Part shown: positions 54,671-63,239 of the stretch, piece by piece
Layout of the letters: every line of letters starts with the position of its first letter
Position numbering within the stretch: the stretch's first letter is position 1
Assembly (NCBI RefSeq): GCF_000016645.1
Contig: NC_009441.1
Span: forward strand, 2,728,001 to 2,792,000
Length of the DNA: 64,000 nt
Direction: 5' to 3'
From: Flavobacterium johnsoniae UW101
GTDB lineage: Bacteria > Bacteroidota > Bacteroidia > Flavobacteriales > Flavobacteriaceae
The notes under the pieces: model-generated
Databases searched by the model: none
The model's input: the letters and a program-made list of their open reading frames with translations, nothing else
Told to the model about the DNA's origin: nothing
Position numbers and translations under genes: made by a program

Positions 54671-55315
54671 TTAGTTTAACTTATACGAAAGGTATAATGT
54701 CAAGTTGCTGTTTTTTGCATCTGGAAACGTATAAGTATTTCCTAAAACAGTTCTTTCTTTTCCAACAGTAGTAAGACCGTAGTTATAACGTACTCCAATA
54801 CTTATTGGGTCAAAATCTACACCTACACCGGCAGCAATACCAGCATCAAATTTGTTAAGATCGTCTCTGTTTACATCCTCGTTAAACTCGATATCCCCGC
54901 TGCCTGTTACTTTAGAACTTACAAGGTAAGAAGCGTAACCACCGGCATGAACATTAAAGTTTTTAGTAATGTTAACTCTTACTAAAAGAGGAACTTCGAT
55001 ATAGTTTAATTTAAATTTTGCATCTCCATCCACAAGGCCGCTATATTCTAATTTTGCACCTTTTGTTGTAAATAAAACCTCTGGCTGAATGGCAACAAAA
55101 TCAGAAATTGGTAATGTTGCATAAACACCGGCATTAAATCCGTATAAGATATTATTGTCATCTACATCATCACCGCTTCCGTATAGATTAGACATATTAA
55201 ATCCTCCTTTTACACCAAACTCGGTATTTACATTATTGTCCTGAGCGTGCAGCATTCCAAATGAAGCTGAGATAAAAAGTGTTAAGGCGCATAAAAAATT
55301 TGTTTGCATTTTCAT
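54671..55315 (-). CDS. Outer-membrane beta-barrel (porin-like) protein
   Basis: A 214-residue exported protein: signal peptide ending MLHAQ, then an alternating-strand barrel. Typical features are the start TEFGVKGGFNMSNLYGSG, internal YIEVPLLVRVNITKNFNVHAGGYASYL, and the aromatic end NLTLYLSYKLN. It belongs to the OMP_b-brl family widespread in Bacteroidota. Its ligand is unknown; the stress cluster suggests an envelope-maintenance role. Confidence 0.88.
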   Translation of the reverse strand: MKMQTNFLCALTLFISASFGMLHAQDNNVNTEFGVKGGFNMSNLYGSGDDVDDNNILYGFNAGVYATLPISDFVAIQPEVLFTTKGAKLEYSGLVDGDAKFKLNYIEVPLLVRVNITKNFNVHAGGYASYLVSSKVTGSGDIEFNEDVNRDDLNKFDAGIAAGVGVDFDPISIGVRYNYGLTTVGKERTVLGNTYTFPDAKNSNLTLYLSYKLN

Positions 55316-55363
55316 AATAAAATAATTTAGTTAGTAATCCGGGCTTTTAAATAATTCTCTTTT

Positions 55364-55939
55364 TTAATTTTTTTTAATTTTATTTTTGATTTGTGCTTCG
55401 GTTTCCCTTAGTAAATCAAACTGTTCAGGTAAATACTTCAATACTAATTTTAAAATTATTTTATCGTTGGTTTCTTTCGAAACGTTTTCTAATAACTTAA
55501 TCTGCTCTTCGAGGCATTTTTTCATTGAATTCAAATAAACCCGATCAAAATTTGACGAATTAGCGGTAATCAATTCGTAAGTATCTCTTCGGTGTGATGC
55601 ATTTATTTCAGAAATGATAAGCAGTTTTTTGTTTGCTAATTCTGTTATTTCCTGCAGCAGGCGATTTTGATTGTTTTCGATTTTTTTACCTAAAATCACT
55701 ATTGAATTTTCTGAACTTTTTTGTTGTGCAATTTGACTTTTTGAAATAATTGTTTTTCCAATATTTGCCGTTTCAATAAAAAAGAAGGCTATTGTTTCTT
55801 CTTCTTCATTTTTTGTAAAAGCTTCGTTTTTCTTAAATGTATTTTCTATCGAATTATTTTTTTTGCATGATGAAACACAAATTATAATTAATAAAAAGAG
55901 TACTTTGAAGATTACTTTTAGTACGGGTCTTGCTTTCAT
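55364..55939 (-). CDS. DUF4142-like lipoprotein
   Basis: A 191-residue predicted lipoprotein. A hydrophobic stretch (KVIFKVLFLLIIICVSSC) ends at a lipobox Cys. The helical domain matches the DUF4142 plan (ferritin-like four-helix bundle): ETANIGKTIISKSQIAQQKS, ILGKKIENNQNRLLQEI, and SNFDRVYLNSMKKCLEEQIKLLE. DUF4142 proteins are common in stress clusters. A terminator lies upstream, separating it from the kinase operon. Confidence 0.82.
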   Translation of the reverse strand: MKARPVLKVIFKVLFLLIIICVSSCKKNNSIENTFKKNEAFTKNEEEETIAFFFIETANIGKTIISKSQIAQQKSSENSIVILGKKIENNQNRLLQEITELANKKLLIISEINASHRRDTYELITANSSNFDRVYLNSMKKCLEEQIKLLENVSKETNDKIILKLVLKYLPEQFDLLRETEAQIKNKIKKN

Positions 55940-56010
55940 TATTACTTCATAAAGTATTACATTACAAAGATGCTAACGAATGAAACATTTTGCTTTACAG
56001 CATAAAAAAG

Positions 56011-56050
56011 AAACGTTATATAATTCCCATAAAGAATTTATATAACGTTT
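56011..56050 (-). terminator. Terminator after histidine kinase gene
   Basis: AAACGTTATATAA/TTATATAACGTTT stem, about 35 bases beyond the kinase stop on the minus strand. Confidence 0.75.
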
Positions 56051-56082
56051 TAAGATGTAGTGTTTTAAGGGCTTTCCGCAGT

Positions 56083-57867
56083 TTAATCGGGAAGAAATAT
56101 GGTAAAAACCGATCCTTTTTCCGGTTCACTATCGGCCATAATATAGCCTTTATGGTTGTCTACGATTTTCTTACAAATCGCCAGTCCAATTCCGGTTCCG
56201 GGATAATCAGTTTTCGAATGCAGACGCTGAAACAAAATAAAGATCGTTTCCTTAAACTGAGGATCAAATCCCATTCCGTTATCTGTAAAAGTTATTTTAT
56301 GAAACTTTTTAATATTCTGATCTAAAATTTCTGGATAATCTTCGGCATTTACTTTTACACTGTCAATAGAAATGGCAGGTATAGTATTAGGTTTGCTGTA
56401 TTTTAATGAATTTCCAATCAGGTTGATGAAAAGCTGTTCTATTTGATAAGGAATAACCGAAAGCTTAGGAAGTTTTGTTGCCATTATTACGGCACTTTTT
56501 TCTTCGATAATTTCTGTTAGTTCAGATTCTGCATTTTCCAGTAACTCATTTAAATTGGTTTTAATGAATTCCTTTTTCGTGGTATTGGTTCTCGAAAACA
56601 AAAGTAAATCATCAATCAGCACACGCATTCTTTTTGCCGAAACTTCAATTTTTGAAATGTAATCTCTTGCACTTTGTGACATAACTGCTTTATCGGCATC
56701 AGAAACCCTTGAAATAAAAGTCTGAATTTTTCTAAGCGGTTCCTGTAAATCATGACTCGCAACGTGGTTAAAAGAAGCCAGCTCTTTATTGCTTTTTTCA
56801 AGTTCTTTATTGCGTTCCTGCAATTCGATATTGAGTAAATGCTCATCAGTAATATCAAAATTAATTCCCAGTAAAATTTTACTTCCCTGCTGGTCTGTCA
56901 ATAATTTTCCTGTTGATTTAAAATATCTGATTTGATGATTAGGAAGCAGTATTTTATAATACACAAACGGAAGCTGTCTGTTATTGATTATTCCTTCAAT
57001 AGAATTAGAAACTGTTTCTTTATCATCTGGATGAACAAAATCTAAAAAAGTTTCTTTTACAGGAACAAATGCTCCCGGTTCATGACCCAGTAAACGAAAT
57101 TGATTGTCTGAATAATCGATTTTATTGGCATCTAAATCCCATTGCCAGGTACTGAATTTACCAATCGCTTCAGATTCAGCAATTAATCCGTTTGAAATTA
57201 AAAGTTTTTTATTGAAGACTTTTAAACGCTGGAAATCTTTACTGATTTGTCTGTAAGCCAGTAAAATAAAGAATAATGCGGTTAAAAATAAAGAAATAGA
57301 AAATAACGGACTTAATGAGATTTCGTCGTCATAAATTTTAAGTCTGTTTTTAAGATACGTTTTTTCGATATCGTTCATTTCGTCTACTTTAAAACGAATG
57401 TTTTCCATCAAAATTCGTCCCCCAAACATATGATTGTCGAGTTTTCGTTTATCATATGTTTTGGGATCGCTGTATTTTAGGCAATTTTCAAAAGAAACAA
57501 AACGCTGGATAATGAGTTTAAATAACTTTCGAAGATTTTCCTGCTGTACGGGATTGTCAGCAGTTAGTTTTTTTAATGTTATAAACGACGTATTTACTTT
57601 GTCTCTCGAATAAATATACGGAGTTAAAAAACGTGCGTTTCGTGTAATAATATAACCTCTCTGACCGGTTTCAGCATCTTTTATTGCCGACATTAAACGT
57701 TCGAGCTGAATGTTTATTTCGTAAGTATGCATAACCAGCTTACTCGATTCGTTCAAGTCCTGATTATGTTTATAGGCAATAGAAGAAAGAAATAACAGAA
57801 TGAAAACTGCGATTACAAAAATAACTCTCAAAGAGTTTGAAGAATTAAAATTTGGTATCCATTTCAT
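56083..57867 (-). CDS. CHASE3-PAS sensor histidine kinase
   Basis: A 594-residue membrane sensor kinase. TM1 (~15-30) and a CHASE3 extracytoplasmic domain (~35-175, with AETGQRGYIITRNARFL) are followed by TM2 (~185-203, FSISLFLTALFFILLAYRQI). A PAS domain lies at ~230-345, then a short coiled coil and HisKA with the phospho-accepting His at residue 372 (HVASHDLQEPLRKIQ). The ATPase domain has NLIGNSLKYSK, DNGMGFD and PGTGIGLAICKK. The layout is that of phytochrome-like Rcp kinases. The next gene on the strand is an Rcp1-type response regulator, likely its partner. Confidence 0.95.
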   Translation of the reverse strand: MKWIPNFNSSNSLRVIFVIAVFILLFLSSIAYKHNQDLNESSKLVMHTYEINIQLERLMSAIKDAETGQRGYIITRNARFLTPYIYSRDKVNTSFITLKKLTADNPVQQENLRKLFKLIIQRFVSFENCLKYSDPKTYDKRKLDNHMFGGRILMENIRFKVDEMNDIEKTYLKNRLKIYDDEISLSPLFSISLFLTALFFILLAYRQISKDFQRLKVFNKKLLISNGLIAESEAIGKFSTWQWDLDANKIDYSDNQFRLLGHEPGAFVPVKETFLDFVHPDDKETVSNSIEGIINNRQLPFVYYKILLPNHQIRYFKSTGKLLTDQQGSKILLGINFDITDEHLLNIELQERNKELEKSNKELASFNHVASHDLQEPLRKIQTFISRVSDADKAVMSQSARDYISKIEVSAKRMRVLIDDLLLFSRTNTTKKEFIKTNLNELLENAESELTEIIEEKSAVIMATKLPKLSVIPYQIEQLFINLIGNSLKYSKPNTIPAISIDSVKVNAEDYPEILDQNIKKFHKITFTDNGMGFDPQFKETIFILFQRLHSKTDYPGTGIGLAICKKIVDNHKGYIMADSEPEKGSVFTIFLPD

Positions 57868-57883
57868 TGGTATACTATTATTT

Positions 57884-58333
57884 TTATTTTAGTCGGAGCA
57901 AGAAATTATCACGGTTTAACCCAGAGGTATGATAGTGCCAGTTTACGGTTACGACTTCATTAATTATTTTTTTTAGCGTATTAAAATCGCTTGGCTTTTT
58001 GATATAAATATTAGCTCCCTGAATAAAGGTGTCTTCAATATCTTCTTCAGATGAAGAAGTAGAGTAGATTGCAATAATTATATTTTTAAGATGCTCCGTT
58101 TTTTTTATTTCAATTAAACATTCTTTACCGGTTTTCTTAGGCATATTTAAATCCAGAAACAAAATATCCGGCAGTTTATTATCGGAATTCATTAAATGAT
58201 CCATTAACTGCATTCCGTCGTGAACAAATTCTACGTTGGTTTGTATTTTGATTTCTTCAAAAGCATCCTTAAAAAAAAGACGATCATCTTCATCATCATC
58301 AGCCAGTAATATATTTAATGCGTTTTTTTGCAT
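57884..58333 (-). CDS. Response regulator (Rcp1-like receiver)
   Basis: A 149-residue single receiver domain with no output domain. Acidic metal site DDDEDD at residues 12-17, phosphorylated Asp61 in DILFLDLNMPKKTG, Ser/Thr switch in IIAIYSTSSSEEDI and Lys ~113 in IYIKKPSDFN. The length and sequence fit Rcp1-type regulators. The gene is 16 bases upstream of the kinase gene on the minus strand, in the same operon, and presumably receives phosphate from the kinase. Confidence 0.95.
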   Translation of the reverse strand: MQKNALNILLADDDEDDRLFFKDAFEEIKIQTNVEFVHDGMQLMDHLMNSDNKLPDILFLDLNMPKKTGKECLIEIKKTEHLKNIIIAIYSTSSSEEDIEDTFIQGANIYIKKPSDFNTLKKIINEVVTVNWHYHTSGLNRDNFLLRLK

Positions 58334-58354
58334 TTTAGTATGGTATTTAGGTTT

Positions 58355-58906
58355 TTATTTTAGATTCTCTCTGCGTTTCTTAATTATTCTTTGAAATGCC
58401 GACGGCGTGATTCCGGTCGTATTTTTAAATTGTGTGCTTAAATGTGCAACACTAGAATAATTTAGTAAGAATGCGATTTCAGTTAAACTCATTTCGTTGA
58501 TAATAATTAACTGTTTTGCTCTCTCAATTTTCTGTAAAATGATGAAATTTTCGATGGAAGAATAGGTAACTTCTGAAAACACATTCGATAAATAACCATA
58601 ACTATGGTTTAGTTTTTCGGCAAGAAATACAGAACTTTTATAATTGTTGCTGTCTTCCATAAAAACAAGTTCGATTATGGCGTCTTTTATTTTTTGAACT
58701 AATACACTTTTCTGATTTTCAACTATTTCAAATCCACAGGGACTTAGATTATTTTTTAAAGTTTCGAGTGCTTCAGCATCAATATTATCATCAATTTCAA
58801 TTTCTCCAAAACCCAGACTGGTAAAATTTATATTATTTTGTTCCAGATTTTGTTTTAGATAAAGTGAGCAAATGGTGTTAATGTCAAACTTTATAAATAG
58901 TTTCAT
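58355..58906 (-). CDS. AraC family transcriptional regulator with HMA-like N-domain
   Basis: A 183-residue regulator. Residues 1-62 form a short alpha/beta domain (KLFIKFDINTICSLYLKQNL ... NIDAEALETLKNNLSPCGFEI) resembling a heavy-metal-associated (ferredoxin-like) fold but without the CxxC pair. The C-terminal HTH pair covers ~85-180 (AEKLNHSYGYLSNVFSEV and MSLTEIAFLLNYSSVAHLSTQFK). It heads the operon with the two-component pair, 21 bases upstream of the regulator gene. Likely to control the surrounding stress genes; inferred. Confidence 0.9.
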   Translation of the reverse strand: MKLFIKFDINTICSLYLKQNLEQNNINFTSLGFGEIEIDDNIDAEALETLKNNLSPCGFEIVENQKSVLVQKIKDAIIELVFMEDSNNYKSSVFLAEKLNHSYGYLSNVFSEVTYSSIENFIILQKIERAKQLIIINEMSLTEIAFLLNYSSVAHLSTQFKNTTGITPSAFQRIIKKRRENLK

Positions 58907-59012
58907 TTTATAGAAAATTTTGGTTAAAGATAATTAATTTATTTGTGGTTACCGCGTTTAATGTTTTTAAAATATATGTTAAACAGAATAGAAAATACTT
59001 ATTTTTTCAAAA

Positions 59013-59048
59013 AAATACCGTCTAATATTTTGTTACTAGACGGTATTT
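59013..59048 (-). terminator. Terminator after CsbD gene
   Basis: AAATACCGTCTA/TAGACGGTATTT stem downstream (minus strand) of the CsbD gene. Confidence 0.8.
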
Positions 59049-59068
59049 CCCTGATTGAGTCATAAGAA

Positions 59069-59254
59069 CTACAAATCTGATAGAATCTGATGAAATTCCT
59101 CTTTCGTTTTTCCCAGTTTTTGCTGAAGTCTTCCGTACATTTCGTCTTCTTTTCCTTCAGCAAACATTAAATCATCATCTGTCAGTTCAGCATATTTTTG
59201 CTTAAGTTTTCCTTTTAACTCATTCCAGTTTCCTTTTATCTCTGTAGTATTCAT
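59069..59254 (-). CDS. CsbD family stress protein
   Basis: A 61-residue acidic, helical protein ([20 protein letters not shown] and [19 protein letters not shown]) matching the CsbD general-stress family. The [20 protein letters not shown] block is the family marker. Followed by its own terminator. Confidence 0.93.
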   Translation of the reverse strand: MNTTEIKGNWNELKGKLKQKYAELTDDDLMFAEGKEDEMYGRLQQKLGKTKEEFHQILSDL

Positions 59255-59365
59255 GATCGTGTTTTTTGTTTGTTATTAATAATAATGTAAAATTGCAATT
59301 TGTATTTTGATTACGTTTTACATCAATTTTCACTAACGCTGCATAATTCACATTTTGTTATTTTT

Positions 59366-59839
59366 TTATACCTGATAACGGCGTAAAACCCATGCCATTT
59401 TTTCGTGTTCCTGTAATAAACCCGTAACAAAATCAGCAGAACCTGCATCGTTTGTTTCATTTTCAAAAACCGGAATATAGTCTCTAAATTCAGTAACCAG
59501 CTGCTCGTGGTTTTTTAAAAGTTCTTCCAGCATATGTTTTTGTGATGCATATTCTTTTGGAGATTCCTTAAGAGTCGAATTTTCGATAAACTCTTTCATT
59601 GTTCCAATAGTTTTTTCGCCAAGCTGGCTGATTCTTTCGGCAACTTCATCAATATTTGCTTCTAAAATTCGGTATTGATCTTCAAACAATTTATGTAATT
59701 CCATAAAGCTGTTTCCGGAAATATTCCAGTGAAACTTTCTCGTTTTTACATAAAGTGTCATTTCGTTAGATAAAATAGTGGCTAATATGGCAGAGCTCTT
59801 TTTTAAGTTGGCGGGAGATATTCCGATATTTGGAGTCAT
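59366..59839 (-). CDS. dps: Dps-like ferritin
   Basis: A 157-residue miniferritin that binds and oxidises iron and protects DNA during stress and stationary phase. The family signature is KFHWNISGNSFMELHKLFEDQYRILEANIDEVAERI, which supplies the ferroxidase residues from His, Asp and Glu; the C-terminal helix ends AWVLRRYQ. The protein lacks a long basic DNA-binding tail. It sits beside the CsbD gene in the stress cluster. Confidence 0.95.
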   Translation of the reverse strand: MTPNIGISPANLKKSSAILATILSNEMTLYVKTRKFHWNISGNSFMELHKLFEDQYRILEANIDEVAERISQLGEKTIGTMKEFIENSTLKESPKEYASQKHMLEELLKNHEQLVTEFRDYIPVFENETNDAGSADFVTGLLQEHEKMAWVLRRYQV

Positions 59840-59960
59840 AATTGTGTTTTTTTGGGTTCATATCAAAATTATAAATACAAAAAAGTTTTTTTCTTACACA
59901 ATTTTTCAAAGATGTTACATCAATTCTATGTTTCCGTAAAGTTTAATGATTTCAATATTG

Positions 59961-59968
59961 TAGTTTTG
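59961..59968 (+). promoter_or_regulatory. -7 element (TAGTTTTG) for DUF5723-OmpA gene
   Basis: A perfect TAnnTTTG, 31 bases before the ATG at 60000. Confidence 0.45.
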
Positions 59969-59999
59969 CCGCCAGTTCAAACTCAAAACTCAAATTTTA

Positions 60000-62183
60000 A
60001 TGAAAAAAACATTACTTATTTTATTCTTTTTAATTACATCTTTACAAGCCGAAGCACAATCCTATCTGGGTTATTTTCATGATAATTATGCAGGAGTTCA
60101 AAGTGTACTTTTTAACCCGGCTTCTATTGCCGATTCTCGTTTTAAAACAGATATTAATTTGTTTTCTATAAGTGGTTCTGTTCAGAACGATTTATACGGT
60201 GTAAAACTTTTTGATGTTTACAAAGACGGGTATGATTTTGACACGCAGTCAAAAATGAGTCCAAAAAACGCTAACAATGGTCTGGTAAATTTTGATATTA
60301 TGGGACCATCGTTTATGTTTAACATTGCGCCAAAACATACTTTGGCAGTATTTACTAGAGCAAGATCAATTGCTAATGTAAACAAGCTTAACGGGTTTCT
60401 TGTAGATCAGGTAAAAGACGGTTTAGACCAGTCGAGTAACTTTAATTACAATTTAGGAAGTCCAAACGCAGCAGCAAATGCGTGGGGAGAAGTTGGTATT
60501 TCTTATGCTGCAGTTCTATACCAAAACAACCAGCACTTTTTAAAAGGAGGTTTAACTGCTAAATATCTTCAGGGCGGCGCAAATGCTGATGTTAAAGGAA
60601 ATAATGTAAGTGTGGCTTATCTTGAAAATAAGGCAAATCCTAAAGCAGGATCTTTAATTTCAACTGGAGAAATTTCTGTTGGAGGAAGCCAGGATTGGGA
60701 AAACAATGAAGATTACGATTTTGATGCAGCTTCACGCGGATTTGGTTTTGATTTTGGTTTGGTTTACGAATGGAGACCAGATTACGAAAAGTATGACGTT
60801 AGAAATGCAAAACCTGCAGATAACAACTTTAGAGATCTAAACAAATACAAATTACGTTTCGGGTTATCTGTAACTGATATTGGTTCTATCAACTACAAGA
60901 ATTCAAAAATTGATACTTATAATGTAAATGGAGTTGTTACGCAGCAAATGATTGATGATGCTGATGATTTATATGAATTCTTAAACGATCATTATACTAA
61001 AGTTTCAAGTTCAAAAGGTGTAAAAACAAACCTGCCAACAGCTATTCATGCTGATGTTGACTGGAACATGTACAATAAATTCTATTTGAATCTTAACGGA
61101 GATATCAGCATGGTATCTGAAAACAAATTAAATTCATACGGAATTGCAGACAGAGTTACCTTAACACCTCGTTACGAAAGCAGATGGTTTAGTTTTTATG
61201 TGCCGGTGACGTACATGGAATACAGCGGTATGCAGGCAGGAGCAGGTTTACGTGCTGGAGTTTTCTTCATTGGTTCTGGATCTATTTTGAGCAATTTAGC
61301 TTCTAAAGATTCAAAAGGAGCAGATTTTCACCTAGGAATGAAAATTCCGGTTTACGAAAAACAATTTAAAGATACAGACGGAGACGGTGTAATTGACAAA
61401 CAAGATGCTTGTAGAAAAGTTGCGGGTCCTGTAGAAAATAATGGATGTCCTTGGCCGGATACAGATAAAGACGGTGTTTTTGACAAAGACGACGCTTGCC
61501 CGGATACAGCAGGTCCAAAAGAAAACAAAGGATGTCCGTGGAAAGATTCTGACGGAGATAGTTTATTGGACAATGTAGATGCATGCCCGGCAGTTGCAGG
61601 TCCTGTAGAAAATAAAGGATGCCCATGGCCTGATACAGACGGCGACGGAATTTTAGACAAAGATGATGCATGCCCTAATGAAGCAGGATTAGCAGAAAAC
61701 AAAGGCTGTCCGAGTTTAGATGCTGATAAAGATGGTGTTTTAGATAAAGATGATGACTGCCCGTTAGTATATGGACCAGCAGACAATAAAGGCTGTCCTA
61801 AAGTTACCAAAGAAACATTGGCACAATTGAAAATGGAAGCAAAATCAATTTTCTTTACAACAGGAAAAGCGACTTTGAGCGATGCTAAAATGGGAGAAAC
61901 GTCAGGAAGATTAGACGCTATTAAAGAAATCCTGAAAAACTATCCAAATGCTAAATTTGCTATTAACGGACACACAGATAATGTAGGTAATGCAAAAGTA
62001 AACCAGAAATTGTCTGAGCAGAGAGCAAAAGTAGTGATGGATCTTTTAATAGAAAAAGGAGTAAATCCTGCTAACTTAACTTCAAAAGGTTACGGAGCTT
62101 CAAAACCAGTAAAATCAAATAAAACAGCTTCTGGCAGAGCAGAAAACAGAAGAACAGAAATTGTTTATTTAGGCAATTTATAA
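60000..62183 (+). CDS. DUF5723-TSP3-OmpA outer-membrane protein (long paralogue)
   Basis: A 727-residue exported protein. The signal peptide ends EAQS. A DUF5723 barrel-like domain (~20-450) is closely related to the product of 51505-52836. Five thrombospondin type-3 calcium repeats follow (~455-600, with DTDGDGVIDKQDAC, DTDKDGVFDKDDAC, DSDGDSLLDNVDAC and so on, each ending NNGCPW or NKGCP). An OmpA domain closes it (~615-725, INGHTDNVGNAKVNQKLSEQRA). It probably ties the outer membrane to peptidoglycan. The gene is nearest to the dps promoter region and is divergent from it. Confidence 0.93.
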   Translation: MKKTLLILFFLITSLQAEAQSYLGYFHDNYAGVQSVLFNPASIADSRFKTDINLFSISGSVQNDLYGVKLFDVYKDGYDFDTQSKMSPKNANNGLVNFDIMGPSFMFNIAPKHTLAVFTRARSIANVNKLNGFLVDQVKDGLDQSSNFNYNLGSPNAAANAWGEVGISYAAVLYQNNQHFLKGGLTAKYLQGGANADVKGNNVSVAYLENKANPKAGSLISTGEISVGGSQDWENNEDYDFDAASRGFGFDFGLVYEWRPDYEKYDVRNAKPADNNFRDLNKYKLRFGLSVTDIGSINYKNSKIDTYNVNGVVTQQMIDDADDLYEFLNDHYTKVSSSKGVKTNLPTAIHADVDWNMYNKFYLNLNGDISMVSENKLNSYGIADRVTLTPRYESRWFSFYVPVTYMEYSGMQAGAGLRAGVFFIGSGSILSNLASKDSKGADFHLGMKIPVYEKQFKDTDGDGVIDKQDACRKVAGPVENNGCPWPDTDKDGVFDKDDACPDTAGPKENKGCPWKDSDGDSLLDNVDACPAVAGPVENKGCPWPDTDGDGILDKDDACPNEAGLAENKGCPSLDADKDGVLDKDDDCPLVYGPADNKGCPKVTKETLAQLKMEAKSIFFTTGKATLSDAKMGETSGRLDAIKEILKNYPNAKFAINGHTDNVGNAKVNQKLSEQRAKVVMDLLIEKGVNPANLTSKGYGASKPVKSNKTASGRAENRRTEIVYLGNL

Positions 62184-62202
62184 TCTGTAGATAATATATA
62201 CC

Positions 62203-62233
62203 CAAAAAGCCATTCTTAATTGAGTGGCTTTTT
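62203..62233 (+). terminator. Terminator of DUF5723-OmpA gene
   Basis: AAAAAGCCATTC/GAGTGGCTTTTT hairpin (one wobble) with T run, 20 bases past the stop. Confidence 0.75.
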
Positions 62234-62234
62234 T

Positions 62235-62242
62235 TATTTTTG
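62235..62242 (+). promoter_or_regulatory. -7 element (TATTTTTG) for pyrF
   Basis: A perfect TAnnTTTG immediately after the preceding terminator and 53 bases before the pyrF ATG. Confidence 0.45.
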
Positions 62243-62295
62243 CATACTTTTTAAAAAGAATCATTTCTTTGAAACAGAAGTTCTAAAAAACTAAT

Positions 62296-63117
62296 ATGAC
62301 AACACAACAACTACACGAACAAATTCTTCAAAAAAAATCATTTTTATGCGTTGGCTTAGATCCTGATTTAAGCAAAATTCCAGCTCATTTATTAGAAACC
62401 GAAGATCCTATTTTCGAATTTAATAAAGCCATAATCGATGCTACTCACGATTTAACTGTTGGCTACAAACCTAATACGGCTTTCTTTGAAGCTTATGGAA
62501 TCAAAGGATGGATGTCTCTGCAGAAAACGATCAATTACATCAACGAAAATTATCCTGATATTTTTACGATTGCCGATGCAAAACGCGGTGATATCGGAAA
62601 TACTTCAAGCATGTATGCAAAAGCTTTTTTTGAAGATTTAAATTTTGACAGTGTAACCGTTGCTCCTTATATGGGAAAAGATTCTGTTGAACCTTTTCTG
62701 GCTTTCGAAAACAAACATACCATTATGCTGGCACTGACTTCTAACGAAGGCGCTTTCGATTTTCAGACTTTAAATACAAACGGAACAGAATTATACAAAC
62801 AAGTTTTGGAAACGTCTAAAACGTGGAAAAACAGCCAAAATTTAATGTATGTAGTGGGTGCTACAAAAGCAGAATATTTTGCTGATATAAGAAAAATTGT
62901 TCCAGATAGTTTTTTATTAGTTCCGGGAATTGGAGCACAGGGCGGAAGCTTGTCTGAAGTATGCAAATACGGAATGAATGATAAAATTGGACTTTTAGTA
63001 AATTCTGCAAGAGCTATTATATACGCTTCAAAAGGAACTGACTTTGCTGAAAAGGCCAGGGAAGAAGCTTTGAAAGTACAGCAGGAAATGGCTGAGATTA
63101 TTGATTCTAAGTTTTAA
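62296..63117 (+). CDS. pyrF: Orotidine 5'-phosphate decarboxylase
   Basis: PyrF makes UMP from orotidine monophosphate, the last step of pyrimidine biosynthesis. The 273-residue protein is of the longer type-2 class. The active-site Lys is residue 96 in [19 protein letters not shown], and the phosphate-binding end contains [15 protein letters not shown] and [11 protein letters not shown]. It is complete and likely monocistronic. Confidence 0.97.
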   Translation: MTTQQLHEQILQKKSFLCVGLDPDLSKIPAHLLETEDPIFEFNKAIIDATHDLTVGYKPNTAFFEAYGIKGWMSLQKTINYINENYPDIFTIADAKRGDIGNTSSMYAKAFFEDLNFDSVTVAPYMGKDSVEPFLAFENKHTIMLALTSNEGAFDFQTLNTNGTELYKQVLETSKTWKNSQNLMYVVGATKAEYFADIRKIVPDSFLLVPGIGAQGGSLSEVCKYGMNDKIGLLVNSARAIIYASKGTDFAEKAREEALKVQQEMAEIIDSKF

Positions 63118-63134
63118 ATAACTTTATAAATAGA

Positions 63135-63223
63135 TTAACCGCAAAGTTCGCTAAGGTTTTTCGCAAGGTTCGCAAAGAAAAACTTTGCGTTCATCGCGTA
63201 AATCTTTGCGAACTTTGCGGTTA
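63135..63223. repeat. Inverted word repeat (CGCAAAGTTCGC family)
   Basis: TTAACCGCAAAGTTCGCTAAGG (in two pieces) at 63135-63156 recurs inverted as CTTTGCGAACTTTGCGGTTAA at 63203-63223, with more copies of the word CGCAAAG between. It forms a long imperfect hairpin between pyrF and the BtuF-like gene. Confidence 0.6.
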
Positions 63224-63239
63224 AAAAAAAATCTAAATA

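Noticed and set aside
61352..61810. Long antisense frame (152 aa) within the DUF5723-OmpA gene
   Set aside because: It is a Ser/Pro/Gly-rich shadow of the type-3 thrombospondin repeats on the opposite strand, and the sense frame has clear domain structure.
61352..61810. Possible CRISPR-like periodic repeats
   Set aside because: The period reflects protein-level calcium repeats inside an ORF; repeats are diverged and without constant spacers.
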